This document shows positions 43,184 to 54,451 of a stretch of DNA of 64,000 nucleotides, in pieces (within the stretch, counting starts at the first letter, position 1; each line of letters begins with the position of its first letter). This stretch comes from Polytrichum commune. Its lineage: Eukaryota; Streptophyta; Polytrichopsida; Polytrichales; Polytrichaceae. Location: contig OX485808.1 in NCBI GenBank assembly GCA_950295325.1, forward strand, positions 33,007,180-33,071,179, read 5' to 3'. A program made the translations under genes and the position numbers. Under the pieces are notes generated by a model that was given only the letters and a program-made list of their open reading frames with translations, had not been told where the DNA came from and did not search any database.

Positions 43184-44544
43184 ATACTCACCTCCCATTT
43201 GGGGTTCTTGTCTTTAGCATTCTCCCTTTCCTTGGGAGGCCTGCCGTAAAACTCCCACACCTTCCTCGAGGCCATGATGTTCCGAATCCACGATGTCTGG
43301 TACGCCCTCTTCTTGTTCCCCATGTTGAAGAAGCGTGAGATGTCGGTTATTACGGTCTCGTTGTCAGACCAAACCACCAATGCCTTCCACACCTTTAGCT
43401 TCTCCTTTTGGTTATTGGGGTCGTCCCACTCGGTCATCAGCAGAATTTTTTTAGAGGCCTCCACACTGTGCTGGCCGTCAATCAGCCAGAAGTCGCCTTT
43501 GCATATTGCCGGCCACATTTCAGGCGTCGGCATTCTCTTCAGCCCTTGGGGCATGACAACAATTGTGTGCCTGTCATCTTTGAATTGCCCTCCCAAGATC
43601 TGAGCAACCATCCAGTCGACGTAGGTGTCCTTCTTGGCTCGGACACACTTCTTAGGTGGCGCAAGGTGGCACTGTGCAATGTTCACCTCGAACTTGAAGT
43701 CCCTGCCCATGAAGAAGCAATGCAGGCACTTCGTCTCGAAGTTATCATTGATTTTCTGTATCTTGCCTGCATCCACCTCTTGGCTAGGTTTCGGCATCCG
43801 CAGCTCCGGGGAAACTGGCTCGGTGGTCATGACGGAGGACTCTCTTGCCCTCTTCGACGGGGTCGTCTGCCGGCTTGCGGACGGTGTGGGCGTCTCGTTG
43901 TCAGCCGGCGTTCCTGTAGTGCTAGTCCGTCTGGAGTCTGCAGGGACCGGACGCAGCTTCCTCACAGTTTGGGGTCTGGACGACCCTGCGCCTTCTTCCG
44001 TCGTTGCCTTACGCCTCACAGGCTGCTGCGTTTTGGCTTTGCTTTGCAGCGCCTTGTTGAGGACCGTGATAGCCTGTTTCAATTTTGTAAACCTACTTGC
44101 AACCTTCGTGTTGGTTACATTGCCATCTATGAATATGGCCTCCGGTTTAATTGTCTCAGGATCCACGCGTGTCTCCTTGGCGTAGATGGTGTCGAATGAC
44201 TCGGAGAATTGGTGCATGAACATGTGGGCGTTCTGCACGGCGGAGTTCTCGAGAATTACATCCACGTAATTCCCGAGGGCTTGGACGGACGCAACCTCCC
44301 GACCTGTCAACGTTGTCCAAGTGTGGTTCTTGTGGGTCCCTACTTTTACCACGAACAGGAGCTTGAACTGGGAGCCCTTTACAACCTGAACTGACCACGC
44401 AAGGACGAGCCCATCCTTGGGCACGTATGAGTCGTCCTGGGGAGTTTCATACTCCTGCCATATTACGTCTGACGCGAGCATAAAGAACCTTTCTCCAGGT
44501 CTCTTCTTGGGGGCCATCTGTAAGTCCAAAAATTGAAACTATTA

Positions 44545-44979
44545 GTTTCGGTCGATCGACCCAAAGTAGTCGACAATGCATTTAACATTTGGTGGAAATG
44601 GAACAAATGTATTTTATTGACCATCCCGAATTCAAGGTTTGGGTCGATCGCCCGAAACCTTGAACACTTGGTGGCTCGTGCTCCTTGTGTGCTGAAATAG
44701 ACCTATGATGGTTCCTCGTTAGAGAGTTTGTTTGTATTGGTATAATATATGTGTATGTACATGATTTCATCAATTTCAATTATGGGCATCTGAAGGATTC
44801 TTTGATACTTTTCTTGTTCAGACGTCGTGTTTGGGTCGGGCGACCCAAACATGAGGCTTTGTTTTGGGTTTAGGTTCACAAACATGTGGCTTTCTTTAGG
44901 GGTCAGGGTCCCAAAATGAGGACATGTTTAGGTCGAACGACCCAAACAAGAGCCTGTGTTTGGGTCGATCGACCCAAAC
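44545..44979. repeat. Scattered palindromes upstream of exon 1 of the minus gene
   Basis: Five copies: 44545-44566 and 44637-44658 (core AT, arm mismatches), 44829-44850 (core GG, perfect arms), 44926-44947 (core AA, one arm mismatch), 44958-44979 (core AT, perfect). They lie in the presumed 5' intron or promoter of the minus-strand gene. Confidence 0.9.
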
Positions 44980-47520
44980 AGTATTATTTTAATATATTTT
45001 TTAAACTTGGCATGAAGCATATACAATGCTTATGCGTTGTGTATGCTACAAACCATGAATTAACCATCGCACATTGTGGATATAAGAAAACACAATACCT
45101 TTCAAAGATGTGTTGCAGACACTTTGGAGTAGATCTGGTTCTGTGGCTTCCAAACAATTATAAACTCTCTCAAACAACTCTTGAATCTCTCAACTAACTC
45201 CTGAATCTCTGAACCAACTCCTGAACCTCTCAACCAACTCCTGAATCTCACACACAACTACAATACCTCTGAAATGAATTCGAAATCTCTCAAGCACTCC
45301 TTAAACAACACAAACTCCCAAAACCTCAAAGATATAACCACTCCTGAATCTCACAAAAACTGCTGAATCTATCAAACAAACCTAAAACAACACAAACTCA
45401 CAAAACCTGCACCTCACAAACACTCCTGAATCTCACAAGAACTCCTGGACACTCTTCCAACTCTCTTCCAACACTCTTCCAACACTTTCCAACACTCTTG
45501 AACAGTCTTCTACTAACTTCCTTCACCCTCACGCCCTAAAACCTTCCTCCGTGTGTTTCTGGTTTTTTCTAAACTCTTCCTAACTTCAAAGGTTGCAGAA
45601 GTGCTATTCTATTGTTCTCGCAAGAGAAAGGAGAGAAATAGAAGAAGGAAAAACAAGCAAAATGCGGAGGAAAGCGATCTAAAAGCTACGCCCAGCCTGA
45701 ATCGCCACGCCGCTTCGCGAAAGCGGCGCTTCAGGAGAGGCGGCGCTTCCAAACGAGGCGCGGAGCGTATGCTTGGCGCGGAGAGAAAGAGAGAAAGAAC
45801 AAAAATTTGTGACGGTTGGGGTTTTGTTTGCCTCGGGAATTGGCCCCCAACCGCATGAATAGGGTGCCCACAGGATTAGGGCACCCACGGGAATAGGGAT
45901 ATAGGGAACCCTAAATCCTAAATTCTAAAGCCCGACTCTAAACCCTTAGCGGGCCTACCTCTTTAAAAAGGCATAGGCTATTTCCCTCATGGCATAGGTT
46001 GCATACTACAATATCAAATTTTTGTAAGTTGAAAACCTTTTGAGCCTTTAAGTTACCCGCCAATTGCCTTCAAAACTAATTTTTAGTAGGTTAAAATCCT
46101 TCATATCTTTTAATGTTGTAGGTTTTAAATTCAAAATTTGAGTACTAAGTCGTATCCTTGGCAGGAATTAAACCTGGCTAAGCCTTTCACCACGTTTGAA
46201 GGCCAAGGATTAACCATCTGTTTTTTAAAGCGTTGATTATAAGTTATGAAAGGTTGCTAAAGTTCAAATGAGTTCAAGGGTGAAAGTCCTCACCATCTTC
46301 TGATTCAACCTCTACTCTTCCTAAGATATAGCCTAAAGATATGTACTTAGGCCAACTAATTTCCCAATTTGAAGAAGGATGAATGGCCAAAATCCTCTCT
46401 TTTAAACAAATTGTATGTAAAATTTCCTACATGTTTTTTATCACAGGTTGATATCCTATGTTCTTAAATTGTGCATAGGCTCTTTGTCCTACACTTTCAA
46501 AATTTTATAGGCTAAGTCACTTAATATTTTTTAGGCTGCATTTGTATTAATCACTTTATTCGTTAATTTGTGATGGTTTAGGTAGGACAACCCAAACATT
46601 AGACTATGTTGTTGTGGTCCTACAATAAATATGGTTCTAAGCCCTTGAAATAATTGGATGACTTTATGGTTATATTCTCAAACCTAAGTTTGATCCAAGA
46701 CTTCATGTATAACTCTACTATGATGTATAAAATGGCCCCCACCCCCACCTCGCATCCCACCAAAGCTTTTGTACAAGTTTCTCAAGATTTCAATCCCTTG
46801 TGCTTGTGATCATTTCCTAATCCACTAGACTATTTTCGGTACCCTTAGTGTGGGTTACCATTCGGAGCTACACATTTCTGTAACATTTAATAGAAAGTAT
46901 TTTTTTCATCCAAATAACATAAGTAGGTAGTATGCACACGAAAGATTATGATCTGACTTAGTTGGTAAAAAACGATAATGTCGGTAAAAAGTTATAGCAA
47001 GACATAATTATGAAGTGCACAAGTGCACCTCTCGTTCATCCAACATAAAGCCCTTAAATAGTATGTAACTTGAACTCTGGAGTACACTAAGGTGCTACAT
47101 AAAATGTGTTATTCTACAAAACTAACCATTTATATAGCCAATGCATTCTTACAACAAAACTTTATGCTAAACTAATACTTAACCCCTACTTACATGACAC
47201 CATACCCTAAATTTTCCAAACACATTGAAGGCATTGGTTTCTCTTTTGTTTGACCATGTTAGGAAAACCATACAATTGCGTGATATTTAACGATGTAATC
47301 ATTGACATTTAGACTTTACCAATGATGCCAACAACTCACACGATATTGAATGAATAAGAAAAAAGGTCCCACACCCCCCAACATGTGGAACAATTTAGAA
47401 TACTTGAGTGTAGAGCCTATTAAATGAATACCTTCTCCAACTGCATTTTGTAAGGGTTTTGAAATGCATGATCCTTATTTGAAAATACTAACATGCTCAA
47501 GTTTTAAGTACATCCCTGAG
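44980..47520. other. Long spacer, no gene seen
   Basis: 45.14-45.5 kb is a degenerate C-rich repeat of CAACTCCTGAATCTCT. The frame at 45553-45858 is Arg-rich and featureless. The remainder is AT-rich without recognisable genes. Confidence 0.5.
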
Positions 47521-48345
47521 ATCGTGACTTTGATGAATCGCAGAGTCGCCAATAAACCATGGTTCACGATATATTTAATATATAGATTATGATATAAGAG
47601 TAAATCGGAGAAGCACAACATGAAATGAAGCCATTCAAGCAATCATGTTGTTATTCATTGTTCCCTCCATGTATATTAGATGATGGCGCAAGATAAAATA
47701 TATGTTGTTTGTATATGGGGGCATCAGTGAACCACAACTACATTTGGTGTTTAGGGTTTAGGGTTTAGGGTTTAGGAGATAGGGTTATAACATATTAATC
47801 TATCCAATGTCAATGTATAACATTGTCTTACTCGTGAGAAGAGTCTTATAGGAAGGTTATAGTGAAGACGATCTTGATTATGTTAATTTGTTATTTGAGA
47901 CGTTTAAACGTGATATATTGATTGGTCTTGTGTTTATTCAAATAACATGAAATATTGTGGATGTTAATAGGGGTTAGGGGTCCAACTTTGGATGTTTCGC
48001 TCACTTTAGGGAATCACATAGTCGCTAATAAACCATCGTTCATGATGTATTTAATATATGGAATGTGATGTAAACGTAAATCGGAGAAGCACAACATCAT
48101 GTTGTTATTCATTGTTCTCTCCACGTGTATTAGATAATGGAGGAAGATATAACAGATATTGTTTGCATAATATGAAGAAGAGTCTAATCGGAAGGTCATA
48201 GTAAATACAATCTTGATCATGTTAATATGTTATATGGGACGTTTAAACATGATATCCTAATTGGTTTTGTATTTAGTCAATACGTATTTCATGTTGTGGA
48301 TGTTTTAAGGGTTTAGGGTCCAATTTTGGATGTTTTGCTCTCACA
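47521..48345 (+). repeat. Diverged direct duplication
   Basis: 47.52-48.0 kb and 48.0-48.35 kb share blocks in the same order: AATAAACCAT-GTTCA-GAT-TATTTAATATAT, GTAAATCGGAGAAGCACAAC, CATGTTGTTATTCATTGTTC, GGAAGGT(T/C)ATAGT, GACGTTTAAAC-TGATAT and ATGTT-AAGGG. The second copy lacks the middle part that holds the telomere-like repeat. Confidence 0.75.
47750..47776 (+). repeat. Interstitial telomere-like TTTAGGG repeats
   Basis: Three full TTTAGGG units plus TTTAGG. Two more units occur near 48500-48513. Arabidopsis-type telomere sequence, probably a scar of break repair and not a chromosome end. Confidence 0.9.
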
Positions 48346-48941
48346 CATTAGTAAACTTGAAGTGAACTTGAGGATGGATTCAAGTAACATTAAAAGATTG
48401 AACTAAAAAGGGACATTGGTAGTTAGTATCCCCTTAACAACGTCCACATACGTTCGTCATTGCCACACTTGCATGCGAGATAATAGAGCAAGGTTCTAGG
48501 GTTTAGGGTTTAGGGGAGACAAATAAATAATTCTATTCATCATGACAATGGCCTCAAGCCTTGGAAACTCTCTCATAATTGCAGCCTCCAAATGGCCCAA
48601 ACCCCACTTAAATAGGTTTACACTTGAAAGCATTGAATGGAGTTGTGTTCGGGTCCACATATTGGTTAAAATATACCGTCATGATACTTGAAAAAATTAA
48701 TGTGGCCGCCACCCTTCCTCCCAATGGCGTATGACATATCCACACAAAATAAAAAAACCAGATTAAATATCATAGACTAAGTCATATGACGGCTGGGGTA
48801 TGAGAGGGGCATTGATAGATGCGCATTTTCTACAATAAACAAAAAACGGGGAATTATGTCAAGAGGTTTGAAATAATCTCTGCAAGAGTAGAAGGCGGGA
48901 AATGCATCCAATGACTAAGTCTGGGAAGCGGAGGTGGATAG

Positions 48942-48949
48942 TATAAAAG
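48942..48949 (+). promoter_or_regulatory. TATA box candidate for the DUF7869-type gene
   Basis: TATAAAAG in a GC-richer context about 790 bases before the first coding Met. The intervening part would be a 5' exon plus an intron with the palindrome array, closed by an acceptor-like GTGTGTAG before 49725. Confidence 0.4.
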
Positions 48950-49254
48950 GGCGCACCCCCCAAAAGTCGGTCATTTTTTTCTCTTCTCCCGCTGTTGAAT
49001 TCGTAGGGAGAACTCTTAATCGGAGTTGTACTTAAAGGTTCGTGCTTGCTGCCGTTCATGAGCACTTTTTCCACAGCATGCAAGTTCATGAGCACCTATC
49101 CACAGCATGCAAGCCCACTGTGAACTTTGCAATGAGCTCAAATTCAACACACCTCGCAATATCCTCCGCATTATACGCCGGATTTTGTGGATTTTGTGGT
49201 GTATTATTAACCTTTCCACTAGTGTTGGCGGGTTTTGAATCTGATCCTTATGAG

Positions 49255-49527
49255 GTTTGGGTCGGTCGACCCAAACCCCTCCACTACTGTTTAGGGTTTT
49301 TGTCTGACCCTGATGAAGTTTGGGTCGACTGATCCAAACTTGTCCACTAGTGTTTAGGGTTTCAGTCTGACCCTTATCAGGTTTGGGTTGGTCGACCCAA
49401 ACCCCTACCCCGGTGTATTAGAATTTCATCCTCACCCTTATCAGGTTTGGGTCGGTCGACCCAAACCCCTACCGCAGCTTGGGCGGCTGTAGGTTGACCA
49501 TGAGAAGGTTTGGGTCGGTTGACCCAA
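49255..49527. repeat. Five palindromes, TTTGGGTCG-GT-CGACCCAAA and variants, ~63-bp period
   Basis: Copies at 49255 (perfect arms), 49318 (degenerate), 49381 (one mismatch), 49445 (perfect arms) and 49506 (one mismatch). Spacers share CCCCTAC, (G)TTTAGGGTTT and GACCCTTATCAG. The array lies just upstream of the coding start of the 49.7-kb gene. Confidence 0.93.
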
Positions 49528-49729
49528 ACCCCTACCAAAATATTTTATGGAACTATTTTTGGTCTTGCGCACAGTATTGGGAGTTCACATTGTAGTTGTG
49601 TTTCAAATGTCTTTATCCTCGATGTCCCTATTGATCATGATGTCTTGTATTTTCTGATCATTTGATTCTTTTGGACCCTTACATTGTGTCCAAGTGTGTT
49701 GAGGTTTGATGTGCATGTGTGTAGGCGTA

Positions 49730-51704
49730 ATGGAGGGAGTAGGTGGAAGAGGGGATTCCTTCTTTGAAGACATGGGCAACACCCAATCTTCGTCTGGGGA
49801 TGAGTTAGACATTGTCAGGGAGGATAGTTTTGATGACAGTGCAGATGAAGGTCATTTGGGGAGTCCTTCGCCATCTGCCCATTTTGCCCCATTGTGGAAT
49901 GTGCGGGGCTTTCACGAGCTTCATGGGTGAATTTGGATGTGGTACTTGTTAATGACAATGGAGTTGTTGTGGCGAAGGGTATTTGTCGTAACACACATCC
50001 ACAAGATTGCATTGATGAAAACCCCCTTGGCACCGAGGACGTTGGAGTTGTTATATTGGAATCACTCCTACATTCCGAAGTGAATCCAACTCATAGGTTC
50101 TCGTTGCGAAGGTGGCCGTTGAGGAATGTGACAATTGATGGGGTTAATTTGCATGAGCATGAGCGACGACACATCCAAATCCAACACGAGTTCCAAGCAA
50201 ACATTAGGCCACGCAAAGGCCTACGAGAGTACGATACATTGGCACGTCCTATTCTGTCGGCAAATGAGTGTAAACGTCAAAGGTTGCTCTGTGAGGAGTC
50301 TATTAGAGAAGTTGTCACAAAGGATTGTTGTGTACAACGTTGTTGCCAATTGTTCCCAAGGGATAAATTGAAGGCCATCTGCGAAGAAATGTGGCTTGGA
50401 GATTTCCGTCTAAGATCCACCAAAAAGCTTGATGTCCATAGGACGATACATGTGAACGGAGCGGGTCGCAAGGTCATCACCCTTGAAAGCATAGACATGT
50501 GTTGTACGGCATGGTACACCATTCACGGTGTGTCGAAAGCGGAATTTCATAGACAAGCCGCATATGCCAAGGAAGGCCGATGTTCCCGTCACCATGGGAA
50601 CACGGCTTAAAGAAACCAAGGGAAGCAACGAGACAAGCAACAACCACTCTAGCAACCATCATTGTCCCCCTTGCCGATGCAATGCCGCACAAAACACGCA
50701 CACTTTCAACCGGTGAAAAGGTTGTGGAGAAGGTTCTTCTTACAGGCACGAAATGGAAAGACATATTGTTGGACGTAAACGCAGTTGGCGAGAAGGCTGG
50801 GTTGGACCCTATTTCGTTGTCGAAACTGAGTGCAATAAAAAAATCTCACTTTAGCGAATACATCACAAAAAGACGAGGCGACAAATTTGCCCGTTGTTCC
50901 AAATACGAGAAGTTGAAACGCCTTCGAGATGCACACACGATGGGGACAGAGTCCTATGCCGCACATCAAATGAACTATTTCAAGCATATGAACATGCAAG
51001 AGGCACACCGTAATGATTACTACACAAATAGAGCTTTGTCCATCTCTAGGCCTTTGGAGGTCCTTACAATCATCCATGACAAAATGGACCATGCCAAAAC
51101 AGCCTCACCATGTTTTGCAAATCGAATAAAAGCCACGGACGGCCTTTTTAAGCCTCCTGTATCGGTTACAGGTGATTTCGATAACAATTGCATTGCATTA
51201 TCTAAACACAAATTTGTGCTTTTAGGTTACTTGGGGCCATAGATGTACACCATGTGAATTTTTTGGTGTTATAGTTAAATATTAAACCATTGGGTTGGCT
51301 TTGCAGGGATGATTGCACATGGACATGGTGATGTCAAGTATGCTCATTATGCTCTCGATTTGTATCCGGCGGATTCAAACTACACGATAGGGTCATTTGC
51401 AAAGCTTTTACGTGATTTGGAGAAACCGCCGTCCTATTCATCAAGATTGTTATTTGAAAACTCGGGATCAACACCTCTATATGAAGCGGTCTTGAATGAA
51501 AGAGATGTATGCGTGCATTCATTGCCGGAGCCACCAAGTGAAGATGTGATTGCCAAGAATTTGCTCCCAACTCTGCATGTCCAATTGGACAATTGTGCGA
51601 AGGACAATAAAAGTAGATATGTTTTTGCATATTGGTCGTTATTGGTTGCGAAAGGCATCTTCATAGAGGTTTTTGTGTCCTTTCTATTGGTAGGCCACAC
51701 GCAG
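49730..51704 (+). pseudogene. DUF7869-type transposase-like gene, 5' and central part
   Basis: An acidic N-terminus (Met 49730) shifts frame near 49880 into SRASWVNLDVVLV. The frame then runs to about 50605, shifts again (HHGNTA to KKPREATRQA), and continues to 51171 (PVSVTG). An intron 51172-51306 (GTGATT...TTTGCAG) joins it to MIAHGHGDVKYAHYALDLYP. The last exon ends LPTLHVQLDNCAKDNKSRYV...VSFLLVGHT at a donor CA|GTAAGG (51704). The LDN-x-x-x-DNK and VGHT motifs match the DUF7869 family, thought to be transposase-like and common in mosses (from recall). Two frameshifts and the missing continuation make this a pseudogene. Its N-terminal WVNLDVVLV module is shared with 17.48 kb. Confidence 0.65.
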
Positions 51705-51787
51705 TAAGGCATGGATTTTGACACAGTAAGGGGTGTATCTTGATGAAGGTTTGCCAAAGCGCCACGTACACGTGTCTAATATTGTAT

Positions 51788-52051
51788 TCAACTTCCGTAA
51801 CGAAGCCAACACGATCCACCAACATCCGCTACCCTCAAACTCTCCCAATATTGTATGAAGCCTGATATGCCTTTACCAATATCCTCCAAATTCTTCATGG
51901 GTATTGGTTTGCAAGGCTTAGGCTCTCCGTCTGGCAACATCGTCCTTCCCTCCCCATCAACACGCCATACAAGGAGACCCTCCGGCGGGCTCCAGTCTTG
52001 AGACGTGCATAACAACTTGTATTGCATGGCGGGGACACCATCGTCACGCAC
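51788..52051 (-). pseudogene. Probable 3' exon of the same gene, inverted
   Basis: The minus strand reads DDGVPAMQYKLLCTSQDWSP, PPEGLLVWRVDGEGRTMLPD, GEPKPCKPIPMKNLED and GKGISGFIQYWESL. In my recollection of the DUF7869 family, a segment of this kind lies C-terminal to the VGHT motif. Here it points the opposite way only about 85 bases after the plus-strand part ends. Confidence 0.5.
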
Positions 52052-52059
52052 GTAGAACC

Positions 52060-54400
52060 GAAATTGTTGTGCTACTATTATTGACCACAGCTATTATTGA
52101 CCATACTATTATTGACCATACTATTATTGACCACAGCTATTATTGACCATGCTAATAATAGAAACCATTTTATATGCTTGGAATCGAGGTTCACCCTTCG
52201 ATTTCTTACATTATACTTCCAAGTTTGGAATTACCCTCTCCGTTCGTCACGACAAAGACAATTACAAAAATCATTTTTTAATTTAATGTATTTTTTATTT
52301 TGGAAGAAATTTTGCTTACCTCAAGCAATTTGCTTCCTCTTGCTTTGTTAATCACTCCCCTCGATCGAATTGCTAAACATAAAGACACTTCAATAATTGC
52401 AATTGAAAAACACTAAAACCCTCTAGTTTAAAAACTTTAAATTCTCACTACCGAGTGAGTGTTTAAAGTTTGAGATCCTAATTCTTTAATTATCCCTCTA
52501 CCTCTTAGTTTTCTAGTGCGGATCCTATGAACGTGATCTTCGTTTATGCCATCCCAAGAAGGTTTAGTAGTCGCACCTTTGCCGTGCTCCTTCATCAATT
52601 GAAATTGCTTAAAATAAATACTAAATGCAAAACATACCTCTCACGAGCGCTCCGTCCTTTAATCGATCTTCACGCTTCGCTTCTCCTACCGCCTTCCAAG
52701 ACTTCCGTCGCCCACTCTCCAAATTCCAAGCTCCAAGCTCGAATCTCCCGGCGGACGCACCATTTATGTCACCAAAAAGCCTCCACCTTTCAATTTTGTC
52801 CTAGCCCGAATGGAGAAGTTTATAATGACATGTAGAGATTTCTTTCTTTGTAACACAATGTATGATTCCAATCTATCGTTGGAATATACACAACTTAGCC
52901 CAGTCTATACTATGTCTTCTTACACTCCTTAATCTCGGGCAATGTCACATCCTTGTACTTCTCTAAAGTCCACCCAGCCGCTTTGGCCACGCATGCCTTC
53001 AAAGATATCCCTCTTGTGAAGCGAGTCCTTGCCGTCGACTCCACACTACTACATGAGTTCTCGCTTATTGATTCCATGAATTACACAAGTTTAAGTATTG
53101 ATAAATACTTGTCACTTATTGTAGTTTTCTCCTCACGCTTCAACCACTATATTGGTTTAATGAACTAATGGTTATCCCTAATGGAACCAAGCAAACTTCC
53201 TTTGTTTCCCTAGACTTTACTAGCTAATAGTGTAACTTTCCCATTACTTCTCGGAATGTCCTGAAATTTTATTTGTAACTAGGGAGACAAAGCAAAAAAC
53301 ATCTCACCAATTTGTGAGCCTATCCCATTTTCTGTCCGACAGTTATGACCATTTTAGTGTGTCAGTCTACCCAGATTTCAGAATATCATAACTTCCACTC
53401 ACAGGCTCCAAAGAACTTCAAATTTTGGGAGCAATCACAAAAACTAATTGTTTATGACCCCCTGAAATTTCAAACTATTTCCATTTTCTGCCAAAACGTT
53501 ATGGCCTTTTTAGTCTGCAACTCTTGAAAACACTTCAGAATGATATATCTCCTTCTCATCTATTCGGAATGACTTGAAATTTCTACCACAACTAGGAAAC
53601 CTAAGAACAAAGCATCCCTCAAAATTTCATGCATTTCCAAGCCTTTTTCCAGGGGTTATGCCCATTTCAGCTCAAAAATGTAGGCAAAGTTCAGAATGTC
53701 ATAACTGCTGCTCTAGTACTCCAAACATCCTCAGATTTTGACCATGTTCATATAAACAAGTTGTTTACTAACCCTCTAAATTTCAACAAAGTATCTTCTT
53801 CTGCTTGGAAGTTATGCCCCTTACAACCTAGACTACTCAAGAAATATTCAAGAAATACCCAAGAAATATGAACTCAAGTACTACAACTTGAAGCCATAAA
53901 ATATCTTAAAATTATTCACACCAAAACTAATTCTAACAAGAGGTCAAGCCCTCTTCAAGGCCAACTAGCCTTGGCTCTCCAACTAAAAACTAAGCACACA
54001 CATGTGCTCCAATCTTGCTTCCAACACACCCACACTTATAACACGTGGGGTGCCTTGGAGCACGAAGGGAAGAGAGGATGAGTGAGGGAAGAATGAGGGA
54101 TTATATAGTGAGTTTGAGGGGGTGAGCACCCTCAAGGCTCACGATAAGCCCTCGAGATCTCCTCCTACTTTGTAGGCTCTAATCCTATCTCCTAAACCTT
54201 CCTCCCTCAAATGATCAACAAGGATCCTAATTCAAACATTTAACTAACATTGGCTTTCTACCTACCACACTTTACCAAGGTTTGTCCTTCTCCTACTTAA
54301 ATCCACTCCACAAAAGCCTAATGCTTCAAACTAAGCTTTCTTCAAGCTTCACTCTTTTTATATTTTTGTGAATAATCATAAATCACCAAAACACCACTTG
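52060..54400. other. Non-coding, LTR-like sequence
   Basis: 52075-52155 holds five copies of CTATTATTGACCA(C/T). 53.2-53.85 kb has degenerate ~190-bp units (TTATGCC/TTATGACC, TCAGAATGTCATAACT, CAAAATTTC). The region ends in an LTR-type terminus at 54451, so it is probably the 5' LTR of the following element, but its start was not located. Confidence 0.45.
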
Positions 54401-54419
54401 TAATGTTTTACAAGTGTTA

Positions 54420-54451
54420 ACAACCAATGTGGGCATCAATTTGGGCTCACA
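54420..54451 (+). other. LTR-type 3' terminus, family end GGGCTCACA
   Basis: ATGTGGGCATCAATTTGGGCTCACA closes the sequence before the gag region. Equivalent ends, ATGTGGACACC-ATTTTGGGCTCACA at about 60519-60543 and ATGTGGGCACC-GTTTTGGGCTCACA at about 61522-61546, are each preceded by CACTCTTTTTAT. A mirrored start, TATGAGCCCAAAATGG, is at 58644. These suggest several LTRs of related families, none of which could be paired. Confidence 0.5.

Larger units (their letters stand above)
38785..44517 (-). pseudogene. ParB-like, methyltransferase-like and FCP1-like fusion gene, four exons
   Basis: Minus-strand exons: 44517-43192 (Met at 44517, right after a GGACTTACAG acceptor, so a 5' exon may lie upstream), 43057-41726, 41482-40110, 39597-38785. 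Exon 1 carries GDFWLIDGQHSVEASKKI and FFNMGNKKR, matching ParB/DGQHR-like folds. Exon 2 carries FGMIDFKNIP at the motif IV position, a VWLWIVED strand and, at its end, RGDCIFNVFGGSKPVFAAM, which matches motif I of N6/N4 methyltransferases; exon 3 continues SGLNIYSYVEDADVQFYRTQ as motif II. Exon 3 then has a Glu-rich tract, a possible SUMO-interacting motif (TIAISSEDEDD), a VKPE SUMO-like site and a short coiled coil. Exon 4 is FCP1-like. TAG at 42335-42337 (Lys in the 5-kb copy) and a frameshift in 40724-40790 break the frame. All introns carry palindromes. Catalytic residues look degenerate. Confidence 0.68.

Noticed and set aside
45553..45858. Arg-rich open frame as a gene
   Set aside because: Low-complexity basic composition, no domain, no splice or polyadenylation context, and a competing frame on the other strand.
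47750..47776. A chromosome end
   Set aside because: Only about four TTTAGGG units, with unique sequence continuing on both sides.
4548..49527. Palindrome arrays as CRISPR arrays
   Set aside because: Spacers within an array repeat each other instead of being unique, there are no cas genes, and the context is eukaryotic with introns and LTR elements.
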